64,000 nucleotides of DNA from Terana coerulea (GCA_024811115.1 JAKOGH010000005.1:186001-250000); one strand, 5' to 3'. Shown: positions 21,824-35,862, counted from the first letter of the stretch. The notes: a model not told the origin generated them from the letters alone. Numbers and translations are program-made.

Positions 21824-22815
21824 TTAAACAGACTCGAGGATCTCAGGCTCCTTGAAGTCCTTGACCACCCGTGTGCCCGTCTCCTGCAGACACGCTTCAG
21901 CATCAGTACTCACACGACCCCAAACTAATATGAATGCTTACGTCTGTTGTCTCGCCGTGAAGCTCTAGCAACTTCGACATGTCGAACTTGGGTGCCTTCA
22001 GGATCTTCGCCTTGTGGACGTAGACGTTTTGAAGGGGGTAGATGCTCCGTGCAGCCTTCTCAATCTCACGGCCAATCGCCTCGGGGACAAACTTCTGGAC
22101 GAGCTCCTTCAAGTCGCAGCTGGTTGCCTCCCGAGTCATGATCTCAAACATCTTTTTCCGGATTTCCCGGATCTGGGATGACTGAGCATAGGTGGTCTTG
22201 CGAACCTGCGCTGGTCGGCGCTTGGTGAAGCCAATGGCGAACAGACGGATGAGGTAGCCGTCGGTGGTCTTGACATCAACATGCGCCTCGATGAGGGTTT
22301 GCCACTTGCGCACAAGTGACCGAAGCTTGTCGGAGGTGAAAGACATGCCATGGAAGTTGGTCAGGCAGTTCTTGCCTTGGATCTCATCAATCCGTAGCTT
22401 GATCTTGCGGAAGGCCTGCTCCTCATCCTTGTTGAGATCAGCGAGGGAGACCTCGAGGATGCGACCCTTCAGAGAGTCGTTCGCGTTTTCTGCATGGAAA
22501 CAAAATGAGACTGCCGAGCATATAGCGACAATACTTGCACGCACTCAGGCCCTGGGACCGATTGGCGAGGGTCTTGCCGACGTTCTTTACCTCGAAGAAG
22601 GAGGGCGCCTTGATGTCGTACCAGTCTACAAAATCCCTCAGTTTCACATGCACTCAGGCATACTGGATACTGCTCACCTTTGCGCGAGAAAGGGTCGACG
22701 ACTTTCTTCTTGATACCCTTCTTACCCTTTGAGAGACGCTTGTTCTACAGACTCAATCTATGAGCATGAATTCGTACTGCATGCTAGCATAATTGAGCAC
22801 CTTTCCGACGGCCAT
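21824..22815 (-). CDS. RPS1: 40S ribosomal protein eS1 (S3a)
   Basis: Core protein of the small ribosomal subunit. Starts [19 protein letters not shown] at 22815, with short N-terminal exons typical of ribosomal protein genes. It continues [53 protein letters not shown] and then one long exon with [61 protein letters not shown] and [19 protein letters not shown]. The last exon gives [17 protein letters not shown]. Length of about 255 residues is standard. The match is unmistakable along its whole length. It is divergent from ATG10 with 240 bp between starts, so the strong ribosomal protein promoter lies next to that of an autophagy gene. Confidence 0.97.
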
Positions 22816-23055
22816 GATGGATTAGGGGAAGGCGGTGAGGGAAGGACCGCGAAAGAGTGAGCCGGCACTTGGACGGGCTGGTGTTTTGGATGGCGATACC
22901 ACCTAATCGTAAGCCTGGAAGGGGAAAAGCGTGACAAGCCACCGTGACAGACGTTACAAACCTTAATCTTGCAGCTACCTACAGTATTCCCACGCATGCT
23001 ACTCAGCGTCACGAGCTCAGACTCAGACTCATCACGACTTGTCCATGAACAGTCC
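22816..23055. promoter_or_regulatory. Bidirectional promoter between RPS1 and ATG10
   Basis: 240 bp between divergent start codons. A strongly expressed ribosomal protein gene and a weakly expressed autophagy gene share it. No named motif could be assigned with confidence. Confidence 0.4.
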
Positions 23056-23826
23056 ATGGCTCTCAGTCGCTCTGAATTTGAGCTCGGTTGCAAAGCCTAT
23101 CTAACGAATTCCTCCTCTGCTCAGTCTACCGACACACCTGGCATCGACGATGCGCTTTTGAAGCGTTATCCCTGTGGTTGGATTTGGAACGAGCACTCTG
23201 TGCGCTCTTTAACTGCCTTGCTACCGTACTGTCACCAAGACATCTCCAGTATGTAAAAGGCCTCGGTTTCATGTCGCGCTCCACCTCTATTCGAGCCAAC
23301 TCAACTCAATTCCCGAACGACTTGGAGGAAGATAAGACAGTCGCAGAGTCTGAAGACGAGACCACGGCTTCGTATGCTTCGGTCGACCTAGCAATTTGCA
23401 GACAATATGTCGTCTTCTCGCAGACCTTCCAAGTTCCGGCACTCTACTTCACTATGCACCACAGCAGTACGCCCATGGTCTCTATCCATCGTCCGCTTGC
23501 TTCATGACGACGCCTGCGACCCAGATGGAGCACCTTTCACTCTGGACGAGATTACCACATCTGGGCTCTTCTTACGGGACGCACTGCCCGACACGGAGAG
23601 AACCTCATTTGCTCTCGGCGTCCCTGGCTCTGCTTTCGCTATGCTCACCCAAGGTGACCATCCGACTTTGGGTACTCCTTGCTGGTATCTCCATCCCTGT
23701 CACACCGCAGAAATGGTAGAAGAGATTATGAAGGAGGTGGACTGTGAGGAGAAAGACAGACCATTACGGTGGTTGCAGGCGTGGTTCATGATGTTAGCCA
23801 ATGTTGTTGACTTTAGCGTAGCATGA
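23056..23826 (+). CDS. ATG10: Autophagy E2-like conjugating enzyme Atg10
   Basis: E2-like enzyme that joins Atg12 to Atg5 during autophagosome formation. Three exons: 23056-23199 (MALSRSEFELGCKAYLTN, ending WIWNEHS), 23250-23485 (YVKGLGFMSRSTS, acidic stretch, VVFSQTFQVPALYF) and from about 23525 (GAPFTLDEITTSGLF, TSFALGVPGSAF, GDHPTLGTPCWYLHPCHTAEMV, WFMMLANVVDFSVA). The HPC-x-T motif holds the family's active-site Cys, and the preceding GTPCWYLHPC block is diagnostic. The upstream ATG at 22996 is in frame, but the family pattern begins at LSRSEFE, so I chose 23056. Length of about 200 residues is normal. Confidence 0.9.
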
Positions 23827-24189
23827 AGACTTGTGGATGCCGTTACTCGGGGGCGTCTGATGACCAGAATAAGATCCGTGGTCGTTGTACGCCCGCAGGA
23901 TTCACATGCTCCCGTACTCTCATCCGCACGCCCGAGGGGCTTAGTATAAATGCAGGTCTCCGAGCTTGAATATCGCCGACAGCCTGTCGTGCCATCCCCA
24001 CATTTTGTTGCCAGCGCGCATCGCATAGATCACCTTCGGGCTGTTGTCGTACGATCGTGCACTCGCTAAAACGATTGGTCGAGATTCGAGACACAGCCGG
24101 CGTAATATAAAGCTGTAAAGCAACATGTTTGCTGCACGTACCCCTCTTTCGACCCCCTTCGTTCCTTGTCCGCCTCATTTCGTCGTACA
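23827..24189. other. Intergenic, promoter of the thiolase gene
   Basis: A minus-strand open frame (23843-24190) spans it but has no recognisable motif or splice structure. The 3' half should contain the thiolase promoter and 5' UTR. Confidence 0.5.
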
Positions 24190-25644
<1,455 letters not shown>

Positions 25645-26167
25645 ACTGAAGGGACTTTGTGTAATATGTTTTGATTTGTCATCGCTATCGTACTTGCTAT
25701 ATCATCTAGTTCTTATCCCTCTCAAACGACTCTCGCATGAGAAGGCTCATTCTGCAGGTGATCGCAGTGAGAACCTGCGCTCCATTTTTGTGACTGGTAC
25801 GGATGCATTTACCTCATTCCGCGCGCCCAGCCATTCCACAGCAGAACTGACATGGTACATCGCCAGATCCCACCCTCTCAGCAGTAGATGCCGCTATCTC
25901 GTGATGGCGACAACCGTGTGCTTGTCTGTGCAGGACCTCCGTTCCGTAGCCGTCCCGAGACGCACCCGGCCGTTATCGCGTGAGGCACCGCTTGGTCTTC
26001 TGCGCATCAACGCAAACTTGAGTGAATAGCCATGTTCATGTGCGTCTAGTCAATGGGCTTCCCACTCCATAAGTACGAATTCCCATGGTACGTCTCCTTC
26101 TCGTCGAGCTGTGCTTCGAACCTGAAAGCGCACCTTGGTAGCGTACCTCACGACTGGAACGACAACC
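25645..26167. other. Intergenic, upstream region of the first allantoate-permease-type gene
   Basis: About 520 bp with no supported coding feature. The next ATG is at 26168 in a purine-rich context. Confidence 0.5.
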
Positions 26168-28491
26168 ATGGCGATCCTGGAGCGACGCGCGTCGACAAAC
26201 AAGTCAGAGAAAGGCTCCAGCTCGTCTGTGGAGGAGAAGAGGGCAGCCGATGTAGAGGTAGCCTCCGTGACCGACACGGACACTCTGCAAGGCGATGAGG
26301 CCCTGATGCTCGTCGGCCGCGAGCGTACGGCCCAGTTCAGTGAGGAGTATAATCGGCGACTGCGACGCAAGTTGGTATGTCTCTATTCTTTGGTAAGATC
26401 ATTCGTGTTTACTCAATATACCAAAGGACTCCATTATCCCTCCCCTATGCGCCGCGGTGTACTTCACGCAATTTCTGTATGTGTACAGGATGATGTCAAG
26501 TAAGCTTCTACGCTAACAACGAACACAGGGATAAGACATCATTGAACTACGCTAGTATCATGGGTCTACCTATCACAGGGCAGGTGAGACGTGTATTCAC
26601 TACAAGTTGAATGCGTTTGCTAATTTTCTGCTCCAGCACTACAACCTAGTTTCATTGGCGTTTTACGCGGGTAGGCCATCCCCTGGTGCTATTCTCTCGC
26701 TTTGACGGCCTTAACGCTTGTCAAGGTTTCCTCGTGTGGGAGTTCCCTACCGTATACATCTCCCAGAAAACGCGTGTGGCCAAATATCTCGGTGCGTCTC
26801 CACCGCGGCCCTTGAGACTCTTATTAGTCTTGACCATTCGCACACACGAAGGCGCCAATGTGGTTGTGTGGGGCATAATACTGATGCTGCACGCGACGGC
26901 GTCCTCATTCCAAGCATTCTTCGCATTACGGTTTCTCCTTGGTGAGTGGGTTCATGCCGTGTTAGATGCTGTTATGCTGAGAAGACGCATAGGAATGTGT
27001 GAATGTTGCGTCGCACCAATCCTGATTCTCATCGTCTCGATGTTCTACAGAAAGGATGAACAGGGCGTACGAGTGTCATGGTTCTACGTCATGGTACGTC
27101 CCACGGCGGCTAGACAGCTAGAATATACACTAACAGGTGTATGACCTGCAGAACGGTCTTACACAGGTCTTCGGCGGGTTTGTTGCCTACGGCATTTCGT
27201 TCTACAGCGGCAAAGTTCTTGCTCCTTGGAAGATCATTTACATCGTGCTTGGCGGCCTTGCAATCATAGTCGGCATATGCGTACTCATCTGGCTCCCTGA
27301 CTCGCCGGTGCATGCTCGTGTTCTCACCAAGGAGGAGCGCATTGCTGCCCTCGAGCGAGTCCGTGACAACCAAATCGGAACCGCAAACAGGCACTGGAAG
27401 AAGGACCAAATACTCGAGGCCGTAATGGATGTCCGAACATGGTTGATTGTATTGACAACTTTGATGAGTGCGTTTTTCGTGCCTCTCATTAATTCAATTG
27501 CTCGGACTAAATAACTTGCAGCAAGTATTCCCAACGGCGCCCTGAGCAACTGTGAGTTGTCTCCGAGGATTACCGTAGTCTGCAATGCTGATTTGTGTAT
27601 CCAGTCAGCAACATCATTATCAAAGGCTTCGGGTACACGTAGGTTAAGCACTCATGTTATGCGGCATAAAACCTTCATCGGATTCTGTAGTTCCAAGCAA
27701 ACTCTTATCTTGGGTACTCCGGGTGGAGTCGTTGCTTCTGCAATGACCTTGTTCTGCGGATGGTATTCAGATAGATTGTAAGCAGCCATCATCCTGAGAC
27801 TTGTCAACTGCAATTCGATGCTGATACGCTGCCGTAGTATGTCAAGAATGACACCCATCGTGTTTGCCTTAGTGCCTACTATTGTCGGAGCTGCTCTTCT
27901 CATTGGACTGAACGACTCTGGCCAGAAAGGAGTTCTTCTTTTCGGTAAGTCTCCCTTATTCCCGCTTTACTTCATACGTCTCACATTAAATCAGCTGTGT
28001 ACCTCATTGGCACGTTCGGTAGTGCGTTGTCTACTGTCTATGCCTACAACGCGAGCAACACCAGCGGACACACTAAGAAGGTAAATACCGCATCTACACA
28101 TCAACCGCATTCTGACGATCCGTCCAAGAATACCATCAACGCCATGACCTTGGTCGCTTTCGGCGTAGGTAATATCATCGGTACTGAAATATTCCAGCCC
28201 AAAGACGCGCCCGCATACATTCCTGGCAAGACCGCTATTCTCGTCCTGCTTACCATTCAGCTCTTTATCTGTTACCTCCTTCGCTGGATCAACCTACGCT
28301 TGAACAAGAAACGACAAGCACATTTGGAAGCGGAGAAGCAGCGTCGGGGCTGGACCGATGAGGATGTTCAGAAGGAGCGAGAACGCCATGCGTTCATGGA
28401 CCTCTCTGATAAACAGTAAGGAGTTCGTCTCTTCGCACGAATGGCCGCTGACATGATGTCCAGGAACATTTTCTTCGTGTACACTGCGTAG
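26168..28491 (+). CDS. MFS transporter, anion:cation symporter (allantoate permease/Dal5-like) family, copy 1
   Basis: Plasma-membrane symporter for small organic anions or vitamins; the exact substrate is unknown. Starts MAILERRASTNKSEKG with a Ser/Glu-rich cytosolic N-terminus; about ten exons follow. Markers are QFSEEYNRRLRRKLD, LDKTSLNYASIMGLP, HYNLVSLAFYAGFLVWEFPT, a motif-A-like loop (SQKTRVAKYLGANVVVWG), CVAPILILIVSMFYRKDEQ, LIWLPDSPVHARVLTKEER, NIIIKGFGYTSKQTLIL, GWYSDR, NASNTSGHTKK and GNIIGTEIFQPKDAPAYIPG. Twelve hydrophobic segments can be placed. The last exon adds NIFFVYTA. It is the first of a tandem pair with the gene at 28860-31011, 368 bp downstream, sharing intron positions and most motifs. 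Confidence 0.92.
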
Positions 28492-28859
28492 ATTGTAGCA
28501 CAACTGCATCCGAATACCTATCTCTGCAAATGTTCTCATGGTTATCGTTTGGAAATGCGATGAGACGATTGCGCCGGATTGAGTAGGTGTGGCCGCTATC
28601 GCGCGTCCCGGCATCGTGTCGTAAAGTGGAGGAAAGTAGCTTGTGACCTGTGAGTTGATCATTGTATCTAGAGGCTTACAGCGCTTTCTCCGCCAGTCAT
28701 GCAGTCATTGGCTTCTCAGTTGGACGCTCAGCCTATGGTATTATGAGCCTGCGAAGCCCTCTACCGCAGTCCTATAAAAGACCAGGAGATGCAGTGTGGG
28801 TGCTATCGAGCTGTTCTCTACTCAGTCAAGTGCGCCGCTGGAACCCGGGACGTTGCGAG
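28492..28859. other. Intergenic spacer between the tandem transporter genes
   Basis: 368 bp containing the 3' flank of copy 1 and promoter of copy 2. No further feature recognised. Confidence 0.5.
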
Positions 28860-31011
28860 ATGTCGGAGAAGCATCCAAGTCAGCTGGCAGAAACCCTTCA
28901 GGACCCAGAGAAGACGCGAGACACCTCGACTTCGTCCATTGACCTCGACGACAAAGACGAGGCGCTTAGACTCGTCGGTCTTGAGAGGGCAGAGAATTTC
29001 ACCGAAGAGGAATACCTTCGGGTTAGAAGAAAATGTGTACGTCGCATAGCCCTGTCTCGGTTGTTCACCACCTAACGAGGTCGTCAATAGGACCTGGTGA
29101 TTCCGCCATTATGTATGGCTGTCTATTGCTCTCAGTACCTGTGCGTCCCGAGCCGCGCATCACGCTCACTATCCACCATTGAACTAACGCTTCGCCAGAG
29201 ACAAGAACGTCCTAAATTATGCCAGGTATGTTGTACATGTTCCATGATTTCGTCGTCGCCTAACATCCTTTAGCATCATGGGATTGCCAATTACCGGTCA
29301 AGTGAGTATACCGAAATACCTAGCCGTAAGGGTCTAACGCATGCTGCGCCAGCACTACAACCTTATCGCCCTAGCATTCTACCTCGGCTTCCTCATCTGG
29401 GTCTTCCCTACGATGTACATCTCCCAACGGCTGCGTCTGGGCAAATACCTCGGCACGAACGTCATGCTGTGGGGCATGATCATGATGCTTCATGCCGTGC
29501 CCAAGTCGTTCGGTCCCTTCTTTGTCCTGCGTCTTCTGCTAGGGATGCTCGAGAGTTGCGTTGCGCCGATTCTCATCTTGATTATCTCCATGTTCTACAC
29601 GAAAAACGAGCAAGGCCGTAGGATCTCGTGGTTCTATCTCATGAACGGAGTCGCCGGACTGTTTGGTGGTTTCGTTGCATACGTACGTCCTCTTCGCTGG
29701 GCGATCACGTTCCTCGAAGCTAACCCTTGATCTCAGGGAATATCTTTCGACACAAACGCTTCTATCTTACCGTACAAGATCATGTACCTCTTGACGGGTG
29801 CACTGGCTATCCTAGTCGGCATTGCAGTTATTCTTTGGATGCCGGACTCCCGCTGCATGCAAAGTTTCTCACTAGGAGAGAACGTGTCATTGCTGTCGAG
29901 CGTATCCGCGACGATCAAGGGGGACGGAAAACAAGACCCTTAAGAAGCATCAATTGATTGAAGCGGTGACCGATATTCGCACATGGCTCATCGTCTTGCT
30001 CACCCTCATCACCGCTATTCCGAACGGAAGTTTGAGCAGCTGTGAGTGTGTTCAGGAGAACTCTTGATGTTAGCGCATGCTAACGTCTTGAATTGCCTGA
30101 TACAGTCGGAAATATCATCATCAAGGCTAGTGCCACATAATAGGCTCAGTATCTTCACGTGCTGACTATTGCGCTTCACAGAGCTTTGGATATACGTCAG
30201 TTGTTGCTCAACATGGCCTTAGCATTCCATCTGACCTTGCCGCAGTTCCCAGCAGGCTCTCATTTTATCCGCTCCTATAGGTGCCGTTGGTATTGCGAGC
30301 GCGGTGATTTGCGGCTGGTATTCTGACAAGGCAGTAAGCCGAAGCTACACAGACCGTATTCATGAGTTGTACTGATACAACTTCAGGGCGAGAGAATGTT
30401 GCCCATTATCGCGTCGTTGATTCCCACTATCGTCGGCGCAGGACTTCTTGTAGGTCTCAAGTCTACACCACATAACAAAGGACCACTGCTCTTTGGTACG
30501 TCCTGGGGTGACTCTTTACGACAACGTGTTTCTCACATGTATCTTCGTCATTAGCCAACTACATCATCACCGCCTTTGGAAGTTCGCTTGCCATCGTCTA
30601 CGCGTACAACGCCAGTAACACGAGTGGTCACACCAAGAAGGTTACCATTAACGCTATGACGCTGGCAGCATTCTGCGTTGGAAACATTGTTGGCACTGAG
30701 ACGTTCTTGCCCAAGGACGCACCGAACTACATCCCCGGGAAGACCGCCATCTTGATCCTACTCTGTGTATCATTCTTCCTATGCTTGCTCATACGCTGGG
30801 TCAACATGCACCTGAACAACAAGAAGAGAAAGTACATCGCGGATTTGAAGGAAAGGAATGGATGGACAGATGAGGACGTTGAGAGGGAGCGACAGCGGCA
30901 TGCATTCCTTGACATGACTGATCAAGAGTACGTCTTCTATCTCAGCCCACTCATAATTTCCGACCGACTAATGTTAATGTTAGGAATCCTTACTTTGTTT
31001 ACACTCGATGA
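28860..31011 (+). CDS. MFS transporter, allantoate permease-like family, copy 2 (two apparent frameshifts)
   Basis: Tandem paralogue of the preceding gene. Starts MSEKHPSQLAETLQDPEK; markers in order are FTEEEYLRVRRKCD, LNYASIMGLPITGQHYNL, YISQRLRLGKYLGTNVMLWG, SCVAPILILIISMFYTKNEQ, NGVAGLFGGFVAYGISFDTN, LTALITAIPN-type helix, NIIIKSFGYTSQQALIL, YNASNTSGHTKKVTINAMT and GTETFLPKDAPNYIPGKTA, ending ENPYFVYTR. Two single-base problems lie in one exon. MPDS is followed by PLHAKFLTRRERV only if one C is added to the CCC at 29849-29851, and RDDQGG continues as TENKTLKKHQLIEAV only if one G is added to the five-G run at 29919-29923. Everything else is intact, so sequencing error in homopolymers is more likely than decay, but an inactive copy cannot be excluded. 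Confidence 0.88.
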
Positions 31012-32650
31012 TGTCATTACTTAAGAAGTCGTTTGTCTTGCTCCCGCGAATTGACCTCGAACTTGCTCACCTGCTACACCACCGGGCGGCGGCGAGGCTG
31101 GCGCAGCCTTGGCTGGGGGTCCGGATCAGACCCGGTCTCCGATCCTGTTATCGGTCCCATACCAGGGTGGCAGCGAGGTAAATGAGCACATCTTGTTCCA
31201 GGCTTCCCCTTCGGCAGGTCGCTTCAGGCTGCGACTGGGGCTGCATCAGCCTGCTCGCAGGGGCAATCTCAGCTTGTCGTGCTCAGCGCCATCCCAGGGT
31301 TTGTCGGATGCTTGCTACTTTGCATACCATATATAGTAATCCTCATTAAACATAGCCACATTATGTTGAAAAAATCGTATTTATTGTTGAACGGATGTAA
31401 TACATGTAATAATATATATACACTATGCTATACTGACTCGTGACACTTATCTACAGTCCTTACTGCTGAGGCTAACTACCACTCACTGTGATAGGTACCA
31501 GAACGAGTGCTGCAACTAGGGCACCTTGGGGGAGATTGGTGACGGAACAACAGAGCTTGTGAAGAAACTGTCCTGTACAGTGAAATGTCAGCATGCATGC
31601 GCGAGTGACAATGAGCGGCATGTCTCACACTGTTGCATATGGGCTGCTTGGTCAGGTTGCGGGACATCAAGCGAAACGCGATGGCCGGGTTGGGCGGGAG
31701 GTGTATGTGTCCGGGAACAGGGCGACACGGGCTGCTGTTACTTGCAGAGTGGGTGAGCCTGAGAAATGGGAAGAGAGGAGTCAGCGGAGGATGCACCAGT
31801 AAAGCCCCTATTGTTGAAGTTGACGTCCACATCCGCCAGTCGTTGAGGGGAGTTAACAAGTACACGGCAACACCATATTTCAAGAGTGCGATGGTCAGTA
31901 TATCATAGAGGGCGATAGTGATGATATGGTGCTTACCACTATTTCACTATGCCAGTTTCATGCCTTCGCTTGATGGGTCATGCACGCTGGGCAGTCGAGG
32001 GTGGAACGTGGGTCGGGAATGGATCTCACTGTGCTGATTCTAAAGGTCCGCTTTAGCAGGCATACGAGGTGCAAGCAGTGCTGTCGAAGCTCACCCGCCC
32101 GAGGATCTGCAATCATACCACAGAAGAAACCTTTCGCTGTCATGGGTTTAGTTTAGCGGCTGAGTGGAGGTTGTGGGTGAGCATGTCAATGAGAGACTGC
32201 CTTGCTCACGAAAACTTATAGCTGGACGGGTTGTTGAGATCGATGATGAGGATCGATGGCGGAGGTTGACACCGACCCAGATAGAGGTCAGACTAACCCT
32301 TGAAGAACAGAGTCTGAAGCGAGGAGGGGCAAGCAGCCCGGACCAAGCTTGAGAGAGGTGCAAAGCAAGGTCGAGAGTCGCGAGCCTGCTCCGGGCTGAT
32401 GATCGGTATGTCCGGCGGGTCCGACCAGGGCTTGATCCAGCCTGGGCGCCAGCAACCTCAGACCGAGGGACCGGGTCACCCGGTGGTGTATTTCGGGAAA
32501 CGTTATGCATATTGCATATTGATCAGAGCATCGGGTCGGCGCCCGACGCGAAGGGACATGACACTGACAGTGACGGCACGTCTCTCCTTTCCATAATCAT
32601 CTCTCTGTACTCTCTCTCTGCACTACCGTCTATTCAACTCTTTGAATTCT
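31012..32650. other. Long gene-free interval
   Basis: About 1.6 kb with no supported gene. The centre (31340-31440) is AT-rich with runs such as ATATATATAC. The frames at 31476-31883 (minus) and 32148-32510 (minus) are Ser/Arg/Pro-rich without motifs or splice support. The last 100 bp before 32651 are pyrimidine-rich (CTCTCTCTC), a common feature of promoters just upstream of basidiomycete starts. Confidence 0.5.
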
Positions 32651-35463
32651 ATGCAACAAATTCCCAACTCTCAGGACACAGCTGCCTCGTATGGTCTCAC
32701 CTCTGCTGTCATCACCTCAGCGTCACTCGCGAAAGTCGACAAAGCCCAGCTCCTGAAGTCGTACATCCGCTCACAGACGACTTACCGCACTCACTTTTTC
32801 CAGGAAGGCCTGAAGACCCAATCCAAGTGGAAGGATGGTTCGTGTCTCGGGGCTTCGCCAAAGCCAGTCGCCGTACAAGACGCGGGCTTCGCGACACCTA
32901 CCCTTAAAGCTAGGGTGCCTCTCCCGCCGCGGGCGGAGTCAACAGTAGAGCCAGCAACAAAGATCGACTGCCGTGGAGGGGACGCAGCCGATTATGCGGA
33001 AGAGGATTCATTTGTGCTAGAAAAGCCAGCGGAACGTAAGACGAACAAGCCGTCGCATGAAGACAGGTTCCAGGAGATGAGCAAAGGGAAAGCTGAAGAT
33101 CCTTACATGATTCGCCCTCAGTCCCCAAACACTCTTGATAAATACCTCGCAAAGAAGAAAGCTTTGCCACAGAAGGCTAGCACTCGCAAGCGACCGAGGA
33201 GCCACGAGTCTGACCGTGAAGCGCGTAAGCGGCACTACTTCTTCGCTTTACACGATAGGGACCTCATCGGCTACCGCAGTGTTAGCAGAAAGGCGAGAAA
33301 GGCGGCGCGCCAAGAACGCTATCGTAGCTCCTAAGTCTAGCAAGGAAGTTATTGAGGACGAGGATAATCACGAAATGCAAAGCGAGTTCACGCTTGCGGA
33401 GAGGGAGAAGAAGGGCAAGAAGGCGAAGCCTAAGAGCAAGAGCAAGACTACGGCATTGGCGGAGGGCCTTGCGCTTATGCATGGCTTCAATGCTGTGAAT
33501 ATCGGCTCGAATAGGCTTACGGTATGTTTTTGTCTGCTCTGTCATTTTGACTGCGCTGAAGGCATATTTCATGTCTCCAAGCTGAAGCCTTCATACGGCG
33601 TCTTTGGGAAAGGGAAAGCTTCTACAAAGACAAGCGTTTCGAAAGCGAGAAACAGTAAATATAGTGTTTTCTCGAGCGGTCCTGAGGTCTGACTTGAGCG
33701 CAGAATCATTTGCGAACGCGTGGTCCGAGGACAAGTTTCTCGACAAGGTCGGCAAGTCTAAGCGGAGGCACGCCACCCCGGGTGCGTCGCCCTCCGCGTC
33801 AGAAGCAGGAGATAAGCCCTCCGATGCAGCATCCTCGCCGAGATCCGCCAGTATGAGGAAACCAAAGAGAGCCAAGATCAGTAATTATGAGCGTAAAGTT
33901 CAGGCTGGTGGTAAAGGGAATAAGCAAGCAGAACCTAAGACCCGACCCACAGCCTTGCAAGCGGAAAACGAACATGACCCTGTTCTCTCAAGCGATGCGG
34001 CTGGGACGACGGAGGAAGAAGTCTCAACGCAGGAACATTTACAGCAAGAAAGGACCGAGTCGATTGTCTGGGATATTGAAAGAGAGATGGACCTGGAGCA
34101 AGTCGCCCCAGAGTCTAGGGTGTCGCGCTTGGATGTGCCGACGAAGAATGGGACCGTCGTTCTGGACGCTCGCTCGAAACGATGGACCTACGATATTGCT
34201 GAAGAGACCAGGCCGGACCATGCTACTCATGCTCAGACAGATGACGATACAGCAACCAAAGAAAATGATTGCCAGGGTCGCCGGGAAGCACACCAGGATA
34301 ACGAAATGTCGACCGTCTCTCTCTGCCCCTCTCAGTCTGCGTCGCAAGTCGGCCCTTGTCTCCCGAGTCCTAGCCGACATAACCCGCCGCTGGGTTCCTT
34401 GGGTATCTCAAAGTATTTTCTAGCTACCAAACCCTCTCTGAAGCCTCGTAAGGTGCCTCGTGAAGTTCCTGCCGATGATGGTCTTCCTGTGTCTCGAAAC
34501 GACCCTCGCCACCATGCAGCCGCTCACACCAAGAAGCCTTCTGTGCTTGCATCTCGAAGCGTGTCTCCGAGTGCGCGATCTCACGCGCATCGCCCTACAT
34601 ACCACGACGCCCGGGAAAGCTCTCCCGCTCTTGCATACCTGGATGTTCTATCGACTGGAGATTTAGCTGGCATCCCTCTTGACGACAGAAACAGTGACCA
34701 TATGCATGACCAAGCTCTGGAACCTTCTCGCCGCAGGCTCTCTGAAGACTTTGTACCCGCAAGCAGACTACCGAACGAGTTCTACAACGATACTTGGAGT
34801 GAAGTTTTCTCTGACTCCCGCGACTATGATGCTTTTTACTATATCGACGGCTCCACACCCTATGCGCAGCACGACTTCGAATATGAAGATGAGGAAGTCC
34901 ATATAAATAATCGGTATGCCGTAGATGATTTCTCGCCAATGGATGAAGAACATCTGGTACATATGGATTACGCTGTTGGGGCAGGATGGATGTCCGATGA
35001 CGACGAGCTTGGGCCACCTATAGACGATGAAGAAGGCGATGACTTCGATGAGCCGAATTCTCTGGCAGGATACACTCCTAACACCGAGTACCGGAACCTT
35101 CATGAAGGACTGGCATGGACTCCTGACGCAGAGTTTGAAGACGAATATGCAGTGCCAGGTGTCTCTAGCGAATCCTATATGGAGACGGAGGAGATGAACA
35201 TGCCACCCGAGTCCGAAGCCTGCTCGGTAATGGAGCAGAACTGCGATGAAACAACTTTCATGACCGACTCGCCCGCTACGGACCTTGCGCCGGCGTTCTC
35301 TCGCGGACGGGCGCTGCTGCGGAGTCGGTCACTGGTGGAGAGCCGTGATCCGGACGCAAAGCTTTCTATGACGCAGACGGTGGGGAGCCTCCCGACGCTT
35401 TCGAAGGCGGAGGAGGATGTCGCTAAGACTTTGCGGGGCCACTGGTTGCCACAGAGGGCTTGA
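32651..35463 (+). CDS. Large acidic disordered protein, unknown function
   Basis: Starts MQQIPNSQDTAASYG at 32651. The N-terminal exon has a short ordered-looking segment (VDKAQLLKSYIRSQTTYRTHFFQEG), then basic low-complexity sequence (LAKKKALPQK, KRPRSHESDREARK). An intron opening near the GTAAGC after SDREA leads into AKNAIVAPKSSKEVIEDED and LAEREKKGKKAKPKSKSKTT. Further introns lie near 33520-33582 and 33655-33704. The last exon (to 35463) is about 580 residues: NAWSEDKFLDKVGKSKRR, SIVWDIEREMDLEQ, LGISKYFLATKPSLKPRKVP, a strongly acidic Tyr/Asp-rich middle (DFEYEDEEVHINNRY, DDDELGPPIDDEEGDDF) and a C-terminus LSKAEEDVAKTLRGHWLPQR. The basic lysine tracts suggest nuclear location. No catalytic domain is seen. 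It may be a basidiomycete-specific family. Confidence 0.7.
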
Positions 35464-35862
35464 TGGGAATATATTGGAATTGATGGCCGTGGGACGGAGG
35501 TAAAGTTCAAGACATTTGACTGGGATCTGGGTGAACGCCGTGTATTTCTCTGTGTATTTTATTCGATTTCTTGAGATCACCTTCGTCGTCTGAACAGCGC
35601 AGGCAGACTCTGGGTGGCACGTGTCCCGACGCGACTTTGTTTAATGCGTGACGGGCTCCATCATGACGCGCTGTGACCCGATTCACATGACTCGCGCATC
35701 AAAGCTGCCTTTACGGCATTACAGACGCGCAGGTCAAAGGCAAACGGCCTAGTACTTACAGGGAACGGTATCCTATTCCCTGGCCTCTTCACTTTTCCCT
35801 CCCGCCGCCACCACGACCTTGCTCTGCGTAGTGCCCCACCAACCGCCACTTCTGGCGAGAAA
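35464..35862. other. Intergenic, upstream of the large GTPase gene
   Basis: About 400 bp. No coding motif; likely 3' flank of the acidic-protein gene and promoter of the GTPase gene. Confidence 0.5.

Noticed and set aside
31476..31883. 135-codon minus-strand open frame
   Set aside because: Ser/His/Pro-biased composition, no family resemblance, isolated in a gene-free interval.
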